The notes beneath the pieces are model-generated. The model saw only the letters and a program-made list of their open reading frames with translations, was not told where the DNA came from and made no database searches. A DNA stretch of 64,000 bases, taken from Salinicola lusitanus. GTDB taxonomy: Bacteria; Pseudomonadota; Gammaproteobacteria; Pseudomonadales; Halomonadaceae. The stretch lies in contig NZ_PZJM01000002.1 of assembly GCF_003206045.1 (NCBI RefSeq), positions 208,061 through 272,060 on the forward strand, in the 5' to 3' direction. Positions 44,654-54,578 of this stretch are shown piece after piece. The stretch's first letter is position 1. Each line of letters opens with the position of its first letter. The translations under genes and the position numbers were made by a program.

Positions 44654-46612
44654 ATGCCTATGGTGGTGTCTCGTCTGTCGCTGTACCTGGCGTTTCCGGT
44701 CGCGCTAATCGCCCTCCTCCCCGCCGGCGGACCGGATCAACGCTGGTTGCTGATGCCACTGCTGGGCGCGCTCTGGCTAGGCCAGATCTCCGCATTGCAC
44801 CAGTGGATCCGGGCCAGTCGCTGGCTGCTGATTCCCACCGGGCTCCTTGCCCTGACCATCCTTGCCAGTTATCTGGTGGCGGAGACCTGGCTCAGTGTCG
44901 ATATCTGGCAGCGCTGGCTCGATCATCTGCCAGGCGGCTGGGAGCTCTTCCGCAGCCGACCGCCGGTTCTCTCGCTCTGCATGATCTTCGGGCTGACCCT
45001 CAACGTGCTGTTGCTGTCGCGCCTGGGCCTGGGCTCACCGATTCTGCTGCTGCTGGTCGCCATGGGCGGCGTCTGGCTCAGCTACCGCTCGTTGGCTCCG
45101 CCGCCGCAATACGCCTCCAGCACGACGGCAGTGCCCCTGGCGATCCTGGCGGCGTTATGGCTGCTCTGGTCCGCCCAAGGCCTTGCGCTTCTTCCCACGC
45201 TCCGCCGCTACTGGCGGCGGATCCTGCCACCCTTGGCAGCCGGCGGGCTGATCGCGCTGCTGGCCATGGTCAGCTGGCAGGAGCAACGTCAGACCGACAA
45301 CCTGCGCCTGTATGACCTTGCCGCCGACGAAGGCGACGACATCGCCACCTGGATGGCTTCGGAGACGGCCTCCCATCTCAAGGCGATGCGACGCTTCACC
45401 AGTTTCTGGAACATGCTGGGCTATATTCCGTCCCGCTCCGAGTGGGAGCAACAGGCCAGGCGATACCACGACGACTTCGGCTACTTCCGCAACATCGCCT
45501 TCATCGACCTTGAGGGCACCGTCATCCGCGTCTACCCGCTAAGAGGCAATCAGAAGGTGCTCGGCTCCAACCTCTACCTGGCGGACTCACAGGACCGGGA
45601 GGCACTGGATCACCCGCTGGTCTACGGCATCGAGGGGCAGACCGGGATCGTCGACTTCATTCAGGGTGGGCGCGGCGTGATCAGCTATATCCCGGTACGC
45701 GATGTCGTCGATGGAACCCTGCGCGGTGCCGTGGGGATGGTGGTGAGCGTCGACGAGCTGCTCAATTCGCTACTGGCGCAGACGTCCAACCAGGATCGCG
45801 CGGTGACCCTCAGTAGCGACCGCCAGCTCTACTTTCACTACGGCCCGCTGGGCAATCTCGCGGACTGGCGGTATCAACAGTCGGTCGCCCTGGGTGCCGA
45901 CCGGCTGACCCTGAGCGTGGCGCCGTCTCTGCACTGGTTACAGGTCCAGCGGAGTCGGCTGCCGGAGATCACCCTCGTCTTCGGCATCCTGCTGGCCTAC
46001 CTGCTGCACATGGTGCTCTATATCTACAGGAGACTGGCCCATCAGCATCGCCTGGCGAACCGGGCCAACACCTCTCTGCGCGAGGAGATGAAGGAGCGCG
46101 AGCGCCTTCAGCAGGAGATCGAATGGATCGCCCGCCACGACGAGTTGACCCAACTGCCCAATCGTCGCGAACTGCTGCGCTGGATGGACGATCATCGGGA
46201 CCCGCTACCGCTGGCACTGCTGATCTGCGATCTGGACCACTTCAAAAGCGTCAACGACCACTTCGGCCACCTGGAGGGGGACCGTTATCTCAAGACGATC
46301 GCCCAGCGCTGCCGGCTACCGGTCGAACGGGCGGGCGGGCTGTTCGCCCGTTACGGAGGAGAGGAGTTCGTGGCCTGCCTGCCGAACTGCGATCGCCGGA
46401 CCGCCGGAGAGATCGCCGAGGCGCTGCGCCGGGCGGTGGCCGAGAGTGGCCTGCTCCTGCCGGGCGACGTGCCGGTGACGCTCAGCATCGGCGTCAGTAT
46501 CACCGACGAGCCTCCGATCCGTCGCGATCGACTCTTCCAGGCCGCCGACGAGTCGCTCTATCGCGCCAAACAGGGCGGACGCAATCGCGTGGTCCTCACC
46601 GACGCCAGCTGA
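44654..46612 (+). CDS. Membrane diguanylate cyclase with extracytoplasmic sensor
   Basis: A 652-residue GGDEF protein. About six hydrophobic helices lie in residues 8-205. A periplasmic Cache/CHASE-like domain follows (about 215-430; FRNIAFIDLEGTVIRVYP), then one more helix near 440-460, a short coiled coil and the GGDEF domain. The active site reads GGEEF at 568-572 and should be catalytic. No RxxD inhibitory site is obvious just before it. It makes cyclic di-GMP in response to an unknown envelope signal. The close downstream position after mltF suggests co-transcription. Confidence 0.88.
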   Translation: MPMVVSRLSLYLAFPVALIALLPAGGPDQRWLLMPLLGALWLGQISALHQWIRASRWLLIPTGLLALTILASYLVAETWLSVDIWQRWLDHLPGGWELFRSRPPVLSLCMIFGLTLNVLLLSRLGLGSPILLLLVAMGGVWLSYRSLAPPPQYASSTTAVPLAILAALWLLWSAQGLALLPTLRRYWRRILPPLAAGGLIALLAMVSWQEQRQTDNLRLYDLAADEGDDIATWMASETASHLKAMRRFTSFWNMLGYIPSRSEWEQQARRYHDDFGYFRNIAFIDLEGTVIRVYPLRGNQKVLGSNLYLADSQDREALDHPLVYGIEGQTGIVDFIQGGRGVISYIPVRDVVDGTLRGAVGMVVSVDELLNSLLAQTSNQDRAVTLSSDRQLYFHYGPLGNLADWRYQQSVALGADRLTLSVAPSLHWLQVQRSRLPEITLVFGILLAYLLHMVLYIYRRLAHQHRLANRANTSLREEMKERERLQQEIEWIARHDELTQLPNRRELLRWMDDHRDPLPLALLICDLDHFKSVNDHFGHLEGDRYLKTIAQRCRLPVERAGGLFARYGGEEFVACLPNCDRRTAGEIAEALRRAVAESGLLLPGDVPVTLSIGVSITDEPPIRRDRLFQAADESLYRAKQGGRNRVVLTDAS

Positions 46613-46624
46613 TCCGGGTCACGG

Positions 46625-47161
<537 letters not shown>

Positions 47162-47189
47162 TCACCGACGCGCCATCAAGGATACCCGA

Positions 47190-48002
47190 ATGACACAAGC
47201 GCTGAACGACCTTATCCAGCTTCTTGGCCTGGAAGCGCTGGAGGAGAACCTGTTCCGCGGCCAGAGCCAGGACCTGGGACTGCCGCAACTGTTCGGCGGT
47301 CAGGCTCTGGGCCAATCCGCCGCCGCCGCGACCCGCACGGTGCCCGAGGATCGCTACCTGCACTCGCTGCACGGCTACTTCCTCCGCCCCGGCGACGCCC
47401 AGCTCCCGGTGATCTACTCCGTCGACCGCGTTCGCGATGGCGGCAGCTTCACGACGCGGCGCGTCACCGCGATTCAAAAAGGCAAACCGATATTCTTCTG
47501 CAGCGCCTCTTTCCAGGGACGGGAACACGGCCTGAGCCACCAACCCAAGGCGCCGGCGGTACCCACGCCCGAGGCGCTGCTGGCGGAAGGCAAGGCGGTC
47601 CACCAGCGCTTCCGCGGACACCCCGTCGAATTCATCACCGTGGAAGAGCGCCATGACTGTCCGCCCTCGCGGATGATCTGGTTCCGCATGGCCGGCGGCC
47701 CGATGCCGGACGACCCGGCACTGCACCGCTACCTGCTCTCCTACAGCTCGGACTTCAACCTGCTGTTGACCTCGCTGCTGGCCCACGATGTGGAGTTCGG
47801 CGATCCACGCCTGCGCATCGCCAGCCTGGATCACGCCCTGTGGATCCACGAGGACCCCAGGATCGACGAGTGGTTGCTGTACGTGATGGAGAGCCCCTGG
47901 GCGGGCGGCGCACGCGGTTTCGCTCGTGGCAGCTTCTACGACCGCGACGGCCGCCTGGTGGCCTCGACGGCGCAGGAGGGATTGGTGAGGGTTCAGCCCT
48001 GA
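47190..48002 (+). CDS. tesB: Acyl-CoA thioesterase II
   Basis: Double hot-dog thioesterase of 270 residues. Family segments are NLFRGQSQDLG, RVFGGQALGQ-like QLFGGQALGQSAAAA, HSLHGYFLRPGD and the C-terminal DHALWIHEDPRIDEWLLY. It hydrolyses acyl-CoAs to free acids in the cytoplasm. ATG 47190 begins the conserved part; longer in-frame starts run into the tadA leader. It is divergent from tadA. Confidence 0.94.
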   Translation: MTQALNDLIQLLGLEALEENLFRGQSQDLGLPQLFGGQALGQSAAAATRTVPEDRYLHSLHGYFLRPGDAQLPVIYSVDRVRDGGSFTTRRVTAIQKGKPIFFCSASFQGREHGLSHQPKAPAVPTPEALLAEGKAVHQRFRGHPVEFITVEERHDCPPSRMIWFRMAGGPMPDDPALHRYLLSYSSDFNLLLTSLLAHDVEFGDPRLRIASLDHALWIHEDPRIDEWLLYVMESPWAGGARGFARGSFYDRDGRLVASTAQEGLVRVQP

Positions 48003-48403
48003 GCCGCGAAGTCATCGGGCGCTACCCGAAACGGAAACAGCGCCAGTGCACCACTGGCTGAAAGCGGAGAGACACCAGACGCTTGTCACCGACTCCGCCA
48101 GCGATGCTTCGCTTCGAGGAGTGCCTTGCACCGCCGCTTATCTGGCTTTCACGAGCCGTTGCCACCCGAGCCCGGTAAAACGTCACGGGCTCGAGTAAAA
48201 TTTGTCGAACTGCGCTGCCCACCGCACAGCATACAGGGGGAGCGACCCGACAGCTTATTGATAGAGCAGAGAGCCTCCCTCACCGCTGCGAGCCGCTACC
48301 ACAGGCCAGCGAGCCATGGGCCCACAAGGAGACATCGGATAAAGGGGACAACATCCAAGCCACATTTATTCATTCACCTAGACCACAGTTCATGCACAAT
48401 ACT
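48003..48403. other. 401-bp intergenic region at the left edge of the AT-rich island
   Basis: No gene is supported here: reading frames across it lack codon bias and ribosome sites. GC content falls from the tesB side towards 48350 as the AT-rich permease gene is approached. No tRNA, integrase or clear direct repeat was found that would mark an insertion end. Confidence 0.6.
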
Positions 48404-49663
48404 CTACCCTTTCTCGAATCGCAGCTCGTCTTTAAAGTCCATCGCCCACAACGGAATGACAAGCACGATAGCAATGACCATAAACGCGGGGGTCGGGTCT
48501 CCAGCGACATCCAGAGCCAGTCCCAACCATGACCCCAGCATAAACAAAACCGAAGAAAGTGTATGGGATAAGCCAAGTGCGCTAGCAAACTGACCACCTG
48601 AATACCTTTTTTGCCGCGCAGTAACATTCACGAAATATATCCAGCTAGCAAAAACCGAGCTCGAAAATAAATAGACTGACGACAATACAATAAATATCAA
48701 TCTTCCACCGACCATGAAACAACCTGACAACGCCAGGAAAAAGGCCACAAGATTGAGCATCAACAGAACAAAAAGGCAACCAGCAACATTGGTCGAGAAC
48801 TTATAAACCCTGATAAATCTTCTGCCCAACCACGGCCCGAACACCATTCCAACCCCGCCAATCATAATAAAAAAGGCGATCGCCCCACCTGCATTCTCAA
48901 AATACTGCGATATCCATATCACCAGATACATACTCGTCAAACCGGACGTTAGCGAGATCGTAGGAACCAGCAATGCGGCGCCAGGAGCATAGCTAAGCAA
49001 CTCGGTGCGGAAGCGTGTTCGAGAGCTACCTTTATCCAAAGACCCGTTACCCACCTGGAGCTCAACCAAGTCAGAACACCTCAAAGAGGCCAGCCTAAAG
49101 AAAAGGCCTGCCGCAGAGAAAACGGCATTCGCCAAAATCAAGAGCAAGATTGAAGACTCTACAACCAGACTCCCCAAGGGCTTTGCTACTATTAAAGAAA
49201 CGGCAGGAACCAACATGAGCACAGTGGCGTTAAAATTGAGCGCAGCGGATTCCGACACTCTGGATATGTTTTCGGCATACATCTCCTCCGCCAAATCGAC
49301 CAGAGTTGGAAGAAACGATACGGACAATATGTAGATCGACAAAACCAGCGCAGGGTTAACAGGAACCGACCAAATCACGAGAATTGCCAATGCCGACAGA
49401 AAAATATCAGCACACTCACAGAACACCAATATACTGCCTGCTCTAAATCTCGCCAGGTACCTGGCAACAAAGACACTCGATGAGTCCAACAGGCGTGTAA
49501 GAGTAGAATATACTGGCACCCAGGCTAGCGGCAAGAAACCCAATGCAACCATGGAAGGCACACTACCTTCAACAAGCATCGTTCCAAAAAAAGAGGAAAG
49601 AAATCCCAGCAGCATCAAATTGCTGGAAGTTTTCAGAGCACGAAAAATACTCGTTACCGACAT
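48404..49663 (-). CDS. MFS-like integral membrane transporter in AT-rich DNA
   Basis: A 419-residue protein with about twelve hydrophobic helices in two halves split by a hydrophilic stretch near residues 215-235. Conserved-looking small-residue motifs such as GGVGMVFGPWLGRRF fit the major facilitator fold, but I cannot name a subfamily. Codon use is AT-rich and quite unlike the neighbours, with many A/T third bases, pointing to horizontal acquisition. The start at 49663 is ATG with a weak GGTGA upstream. It stands alone, with only a possible small ORF before it on the same strand. Substrate unknown. Confidence 0.75.
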   Translation of the reverse strand: MSVTSIFRALKTSSNLMLLGFLSSFFGTMLVEGSVPSMVALGFLPLAWVPVYSTLTRLLDSSSVFVARYLARFRAGSILVFCECADIFLSALAILVIWSVPVNPALVLSIYILSVSFLPTLVDLAEEMYAENISRVSESAALNFNATVLMLVPAVSLIVAKPLGSLVVESSILLLILANAVFSAAGLFFRLASLRCSDLVELQVGNGSLDKGSSRTRFRTELLSYAPGAALLVPTISLTSGLTSMYLVIWISQYFENAGGAIAFFIMIGGVGMVFGPWLGRRFIRVYKFSTNVAGCLFVLLMLNLVAFFLALSGCFMVGGRLIFIVLSSVYLFSSSVFASWIYFVNVTARQKRYSGGQFASALGLSHTLSSVLFMLGSWLGLALDVAGDPTPAFMVIAIVLVIPLWAMDFKDELRFEKG

Positions 49664-49785
49664 GCCATCACCAATTGGCGAGCGGTGTCATTCAAGACAT
49701 AACCGGATATTTGCAGGGTGCCTGACCGGAAAATGAAATTCTCACTGACCTGAAAGCCAATATCAGCTGCCCCTTACCTTCATGG

Positions 49786-50001
49786 TCAGCATCGGACTGC
49801 TCTCTCATGGCTCGAGCGATGCAGACTATCGAGCCTCCTATTTTCTCCGACGCAGAAAGCCGAAGTAGAAAGAACACCTAGAGGATAAACATCGACCAAT
49901 GATGACCCGATAGCGACAGATCCTCCAACGTTTCCAGAACTGGGAGTTCTTGCAACTCTCCAGACATCGAGGGCACCGACCTTAGCTCGTGTACGTCCCA
50001 T
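49786..50001 (-). CDS. Possible small peptide gene upstream of the MFS-like permease
   Basis: A 71-codon frame starting ATG 50001, preceded by AGAGAAAG, and ending 122 bases before the permease start on the same strand. An in-frame ATG at 50046 would add 15 residues. The sequence has a basic N-terminus (MGRTRAKVGALDVW), a Gly/Ser/Val-rich middle and a single Cys in STSAFCVG. I recognise no family. The arrangement of small peptide then transporter is seen in some bacteriocin or RiPP loci, but no modifying enzyme is present, so this could equally be a chance frame. Confidence 0.25.
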   Translation of the reverse strand: MGRTRAKVGALDVWRVARTPSSGNVGGSVAIGSSLVDVYPLGVLSTSAFCVGENRRLDSLHRSSHERAVRC

Positions 50002-50390
50002 TTTCTTTCTCTTAAAGCGATATGAATTTTCTCCTGCCCTTTCCATGTACGATTTTCATGCCAAAGAAAAGCTTTACTTTAAATTTCATGGCCTTGAATA
50101 ATTATTCTACGAATGGGTATGCCACCTCTCTTTCCATTCTTGCGCTCGTTTGCCATTACCTGCACTTGCTCAGTGCAAACCTTGTGCTGGAGGAAGCACA
50201 CTGCTGACGACTCACCAGCAAGGCCGAGGGGAGGGCTGGATTGGCAGATCGTTTTTAGTGGTGACTGACATGGCCAGCGTCATTGCCGGCTTAGCATGGA
50301 CTCGAGATGTACAGGGTGACGGTAAAGGTGTGCCGTCCTCGAGACAGCGACCCACCGAAGCCGGCGGGCCCTTTAACCTGTCTCACGAAA

Positions 50391-50417
50391 AACGCCAGCG
50401 ACATCGTCGCTGGCGTT
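50391..50417 (-). terminator. Rho-independent terminator of the alcohol dehydrogenase gene
   Basis: GTCGCTGGCGTT and AACGCCAGCGAC form a 12-pair stem with a three-base loop. On the minus strand a T-run follows (complement of the A-run at 50388-50392). It lies 30 bases beyond the adh stop. Confidence 0.85.
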
Positions 50418-50446
50418 CGAAGCTCGGGGCTCTTGGCTAGGAGCTC

Positions 50447-51517
50447 TTAGCTCTCCTTGATCGATGCCATGTCGATCACGAACCGATACTTCACGTCGCC
50501 CTTCTGCATGCGCTCCCAGGCCTCGTTGATCTGATCGATGTTGATCATCTCGACGTCGCAGGTGATCCCGTTCTCGGCACAGAAGTCGAGCACTTCCTGG
50601 GTTTCCGGCATGCCGCCGATCAGCGAACCGGCCAGCACGCGACGACGGAACACCAGGTTGGCACCAGAAATCGCCGGATCGATCGGCTCGAGCAGGCCGA
50701 CGAGAATGTGCGTGCCATCCGGCTTCAGGGCATTGAGATAGGGGTTGATATCATGCTGCACCGGCACCGTGTCGAGCATGAAGTCGAAGGTTTCGGTGAT
50801 CGCTGCCATCTCGTCGTCGTTGGTGGAGATGACCACGTGATCGGCGCCCTGCTTTCTGGCCTCGGCCTTCTTGGACTCGGACCGCGTGAACAGCGTGACC
50901 TCGGCACCCAGCGCCTTGGCGAGCTTGACCCCCATATGGCCGAGACCGCCCATGCCGATGATGCCGACCTTGTCACCCGGCTTGACGCCGTAGTGTTTCA
51001 GCGGTGAATAGGTGGTGATACCGGCGCACAGGATCGGCGCGGCAGACTTGAGGTCGATGCCATCGGGCATGCGCACGACGAAACGTTCGCTGACCACGAC
51101 CTTGTCGGAGTAGCCGCCCTGGGTCAGGGTGCCGTCATGCTTGTCGGGACTGCCGTAGGTCATCACGAAACCTTCGGCGCAGTAGTTCTCGAGGCCTTCG
51201 TTACAGGCCTGGCACTGGCGGCAGGAGTCCACCATGCAGCCGACGCCGACCAGATCGCCGACCTGGTACTGGCTGACGTCATCGCCCACGGCCGTGACGC
51301 GGCCGACGATCTCGTGCCCCGGCACGACCGGATAGGAGGCCATGCCCCAGTCGTCGCGAGCGAAGTGAAGATCGCTATGGCAAACGCCGCAGTAGAGAAT
51401 TTCGATCGAGACATCATCCGGGCGCGGCGCACGGCGCTCGAAGTCCCAGGGCGCCAACGGCGTCGTGGCGGAATGCGCAGCGTAACCCTTGGCGGGCGTG
51501 GCAGTAGCCTGAGTCAT
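50447..51517 (-). CDS. Zinc NAD(P)-dependent alcohol dehydrogenase, YahK/cinnamyl-type
   Basis: MDR-family dehydrogenase of 356 residues. Catalytic zinc ligands are Cys46 and His68 (GVCHSDL, GHEIVGRV), and structural zinc cysteines are 99, 102, 105 and 113 (CRQCQAC, YC). The cofactor loop is GMGGLGHMGVKLAKALG. YahK-like enzymes reduce a broad set of aldehydes with NADPH. It is divergent from an AraC-type regulator 210 bases away, a pairing like yqhC-yqhD, suggesting aldehyde-responsive control. Confidence 0.9.
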   Translation of the reverse strand: MTQATATPAKGYAAHSATTPLAPWDFERRAPRPDDVSIEILYCGVCHSDLHFARDDWGMASYPVVPGHEIVGRVTAVGDDVSQYQVGDLVGVGCMVDSCRQCQACNEGLENYCAEGFVMTYGSPDKHDGTLTQGGYSDKVVVSERFVVRMPDGIDLKSAAPILCAGITTYSPLKHYGVKPGDKVGIIGMGGLGHMGVKLAKALGAEVTLFTRSESKKAEARKQGADHVVISTNDDEMAAITETFDFMLDTVPVQHDINPYLNALKPDGTHILVGLLEPIDPAISGANLVFRRRVLAGSLIGGMPETQEVLDFCAENGITCDVEMINIDQINEAWERMQKGDVKYRFVIDMASIKES

Positions 51518-51727
51518 AGCGGTAACCCTTGGTCGAGAAGACGAATGATGCGCCGTGATGGGGCGCGGAAACGCGACCAGTGTGGTCGATGCGCTTGACG
51601 GCCGCCATGCCGGATCCTGTCGAACATCCGCCCTATTCTCTTGAGATGGCGCATTTTGTTATTTTATAACGCTATTTTCATGCACAATACGCTGATCCTC
51701 CGTATCGCCCCACTTTCGGGAGACGTC

Positions 51728-52654
51728 ATGCTCGAGCACTCACTTCAGGTTTCGCCAAGCGATCAGCCAGACGCCATCGAACCGACCCGGCCGGCCCCGG
51801 ACTGGGCTTCCCGTCTGGCCCGGGCACTGGCACCGCTGGCCAGGACCAACGGCTTCTCCGCCACCCACATCGACGGGGTGAAGCTGATCGCCTCGGAATG
51901 CAGCTGTCCGCGAACACCGCTGATCTACGAACCGGGGCTCTTCATCATCGCGCAGGGTGACAAGATCGGCTATCTGGAGGACCGGGTCATTCATTATGGT
52001 CCCGGCAACTATCTGGTACAGGCGATGCCGCTACCCTTCGAGTGCGAGACGCTCGCCCGCCCCGGCGCGCCGCTGCTGGGCCTATCCATCGATGTGGACC
52101 CGTTGACGTTGAGCGAACTGGTTCACCACCTGCCGACACCGGCCGATGGCAATCGTCGCTCCCCCGAGCCCATGGCGGCGGTCCCCCTCGATGCCACCAT
52201 GGCGGAAGCGGTACAACGACTGGCCGACTGCCTGCAGGATGAGAGCACCAGCCGGGCGCTGGGCGCGGGCCGGGTGCGGGAGGTGCTGTTCGCGGCGCTC
52301 AACGGCCCGCAAGGCCAGTCGCTGCGGGAGCTGGTACAGCAGCAGGGACACTACGCGCGCATCGCCGAATCGCTGAACTACCTTCATCGCCATTTCGCGC
52401 TGCCGCTGACAGTGGAAGCGCTTGCCGAACGTGCCAACATGAGCGCCTCGCACTTCCACCATCACTTCAAGCGCGTGACGCAGTTGTCACCGGTGCAGTA
52501 TCTCAAGCGCCTGCGACTACTTCGGGCGCGGGTCCTGCTGAGCCAGCAGCGGGTCAATGTGGCCAGGGCTGCCGGCGATGTGGGCTATCGCAGCACCTCG
52601 CAGTTCAGTCGCGAGTACAAGCGCTACTTCGGCGTCAGCCCCTCCCAGGAGTAG
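51728..52654 (+). CDS. AraC-family transcriptional regulator (YqhC-like)
   Basis: A 308-residue regulator with an N-terminal AraC_N cupin-like domain (EPGLFIIAQGDKIGYLEDRV) and a C-terminal double helix-turn-helix (about 205-305; LPLTVEALAERANMSASHF, GYRSTSQFSREYKRYFG). It contains Cys57 and Cys59 (ECSCPR) in the sensing domain, which could respond to electrophiles. Divergent to the alcohol dehydrogenase gene, its likely target. ATG 51728 is chosen because upstream in-frame codons fall in the AT-rich promoter. Confidence 0.88.
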   Translation: MLEHSLQVSPSDQPDAIEPTRPAPDWASRLARALAPLARTNGFSATHIDGVKLIASECSCPRTPLIYEPGLFIIAQGDKIGYLEDRVIHYGPGNYLVQAMPLPFECETLARPGAPLLGLSIDVDPLTLSELVHHLPTPADGNRRSPEPMAAVPLDATMAEAVQRLADCLQDESTSRALGAGRVREVLFAALNGPQGQSLRELVQQQGHYARIAESLNYLHRHFALPLTVEALAERANMSASHFHHHFKRVTQLSPVQYLKRLRLLRARVLLSQQRVNVARAAGDVGYRSTSQFSREYKRYFGVSPSQE

Positions 52655-52672
52655 ACTTGCCGGCCGCCCCGA

Positions 52673-53413
52673 TCACGCCCACAGCCCCATCAGTCCCCGG
52701 ATCAGGTAGTAGGCCCCCACCACGGTGACGATCCAGCGCGTCCAGTAGCGAAAGCCGGCATCCGTCAGCCGGGAGAGCACCAGATTGCCGGTGCGCGTGC
52801 CCACGAAGGCGAAAGGGATCGCCAGCGCCACCCAGCCCCACTCGCCGCTATCCATCGCCAGGGCCGCCTGCCAGTAGAAGAGGATCTTGAGGCTGTGCGC
52901 GATGACCTGGATGGTGGCCTTGGTCGCCACCACGGTGCGACGATCGAGATGGGTACGGATGAAGCCGAGGTCGATGGTCGGGCCGGATACGCCGACGGCA
53001 ATGGTCAATCCCCCGGAGACGAGCCCGCACAGGACGGCATGCCCCGGCCGCGAGACATCGAAATGGAACCAGCGCTTGGGTATCCACACCATCACCGGCA
53101 TCAGCCCGAGCACGATCAGCACCACCGTCTCGCTGGGAGAGTAGCGCACCAGCGCCAGCAACCCGGCCGCGATCAATACGCCGCAGGCGATCATGGCGAC
53201 GATACGCCAGTCGATGAAGTGACGCGACAGCCAGGCGCGCGATCCGTTGGCGGTGAGCTGGATCACCCCGTGAACGGCGATCGCCGTCGCCGCCGGTAAC
53301 CAGGCGAGCAGAAAGCCAAGCAGAATCAGTCCGCCGGCCATGCCAAAGACGCCGGACAACACCGAGGTCGAGAACACCACGGCCAGAAACAGCAATCCAA
53401 CGGGTAGTGCCAT
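52673..53413 (-). CDS. TauE/SafE-family membrane permease
   Basis: Inner-membrane protein of 246 residues with about eight helices in two repeats. The family pattern SGVFGMAGGLILLGFLLAWL opens repeat one and a similar VSGGLTIAVGVSGP opens repeat two. Members export sulfite or organosulfur anions, but the substrate cannot be assigned. The start at 53413 excludes a long unconserved leader. Convergent with the AraC gene and divergent from the secreted protein gene at 53583. Confidence 0.85.
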   Translation of the reverse strand: MALPVGLLFLAVVFSTSVLSGVFGMAGGLILLGFLLAWLPAATAIAVHGVIQLTANGSRAWLSRHFIDWRIVAMIACGVLIAAGLLALVRYSPSETVVLIVLGLMPVMVWIPKRWFHFDVSRPGHAVLCGLVSGGLTIAVGVSGPTIDLGFIRTHLDRRTVVATKATIQVIAHSLKILFYWQAALAMDSGEWGWVALAIPFAFVGTRTGNLVLSRLTDAGFRYWTRWIVTVVGAYYLIRGLMGLWA

Positions 53414-53582
53414 ACGAGGTCTATACTCCAGTGGCGGGCCAACAGTGCCCGAGAAAGATCCACGACCGCTGACGCCGTGGACAATGTGCCAGCTCGACGG
53501 GCGCGATGCGCTCACACCACTGGCAGCCGGTAACACGCTACCGGCATCGCCCCTTCCACCGGCAACAAGGACCGTATCCCTC

Positions 53583-54008
53583 ATGCGCCGTTTCACGCCC
53601 TACACCGTCCCGACCTGCCTCGCCACGGCCCTGCTCGCCATGGCCGGCCCCGCCCAAGCCTCCAGCGATGCCGCCTGGGAGGAGCACGACCGGGCGGTCA
53701 TCGAACAGTGCCAGCAGGCCAGCCAGTTTCCGGATGCCGCCCCGGCCGGCGAGCCGGTGCTGTTCGACGACGAGGCCGGCATGACGGCTCTGCTGATCCA
53801 GGGCCATTACCCGCAGGACCACATGAACGATCAGGCCGGCCAGGAACTCTGCCTGTTCCTGCGCAGCAGCCAGGAGGTCTATATCGCCGACGCCGACAAG
53901 CTGGCGATAGGTTCCGATGCGCTGCCGAGCACGCCGACGGAGGCCATCAACGGCGACGCCGACAGCGGTAGCGCAGGCCAGTCGGACAAGCCCGGCGATG
54001 CCCCCTGA
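53583..54008 (+). CDS. Secreted hypothetical protein
   Basis: A 141-residue protein with a clear signal peptide (about residues 1-27, ending AQA). The mature part is acidic and contains two cysteines (EQCQQ and ELCLF) that could pair in the periplasm. The C-terminal 30 residues are a low-complexity Asp/Ser/Gly/Pro tail. I recognise no domain. It ends one base before the GNAT gene stop on the other strand. Confidence 0.7.
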   Translation: MRRFTPYTVPTCLATALLAMAGPAQASSDAAWEEHDRAVIEQCQQASQFPDAAPAGEPVLFDDEAGMTALLIQGHYPQDHMNDQAGQELCLFLRSSQEVYIADADKLAIGSDALPSTPTEAINGDADSGSAGQSDKPGDAP

Positions 54009-54578
54009 TCACTCCGCGCGAGGGCGCTCCGGCGTCGCCAGGATCCGCTGGTAGAAGGCCAGATCGAGCCAGCGCCCGAACTTGAAGGCGGCCTGACGGA
54101 CAGTGCCGGCGTGTTCGAAGCCCAGCCGTTCGTGCAGCACGATGCTGGGGGCGTTGGCGGCATCGATGCCGCCGATCAGGGTGTGGTACTGCTGAGCCTC
54201 GGCGCGCGCGATCAGTGCCGTCATCAGCTGCCTGGCGACGCCCCGCTGGCGGAAGTCGCCATCCACGTAGACCGAGTGCTCGACGCTGTAGCGATAGGCG
54301 GCATGGGGCCGAAACGGGCCATAGCTGGCGAACCCCATCAGCCGGCCGCTATCGTCGTCGAGCATGCCGAGGATCGGAAAGTCCCCTGCGCGCTTGGTCT
54401 GGAACCATTGCTCGACGACAGCCCTCGTCCGTGGCTGATACTCGTAGAGCGCAGTGGTATTGAGGATGGCGTCATTGAAGATCGCCAGCACGGCATCGCC
54501 ATGCCGGTCGAACTCGCAGTCGATCAGGGTCAAGGTACGGTTCTCACGGTCGAATCGGGGAGCTTGCGCGTCGCTCAA
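54009..54578 (-). CDS. GNAT N-acetyltransferase, phosphinothricin acetyltransferase-like
   Basis: A 189-residue GNAT-fold enzyme. The acetyl-CoA motif A region reads YVDGDFRQRGVARQLMTALI, and the later HERLGFEHAGTVRQAAFKFGRWLD strand-turn is typical of the PAT/MnaT group that acetylates methionine sulfone or phosphinothricin-like amino acids. The start overlaps the lipoprotein gene stop by four bases (ATGA), so they are coupled. Substrate is a family-based guess. Confidence 0.85.
   Translation of the reverse strand: MSDAQAPRFDRENRTLTLIDCEFDRHGDAVLAIFNDAILNTTALYEYQPRTRAVVEQWFQTKRAGDFPILGMLDDDSGRLMGFASYGPFRPHAAYRYSVEHSVYVDGDFRQRGVARQLMTALIARAEAQQYHTLIGGIDAANAPSIVLHERLGFEHAGTVRQAAFKFGRWLDLAFYQRILATPERPRAE

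Larger units (their letters stand above)
49664..50446. other. AT-rich stretch with no firmly supported gene
   Basis: About 780 bases of low-GC sequence between the permease gene and the adh terminator. Several short frames exist on both strands; only the one at 49786-50001 is worth listing. AT-rich stretches near 50000-50110 could hold a promoter for the minus-strand permease. From about 50250 rightwards GC returns to the genomic level. Confidence 0.55.

Noticed and set aside
48126-48593. 155-codon plus-strand frame in the tesB-permease gap
   Set aside because: Its 3' part is antisense to the permease gene and it shows neither codon bias nor a ribosome site.
48404-50250. AT-rich island as a prophage or integrative element
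   Set aside because: No integrase, structural phage gene, tRNA end or direct repeat is visible; only one permease gene is supported.
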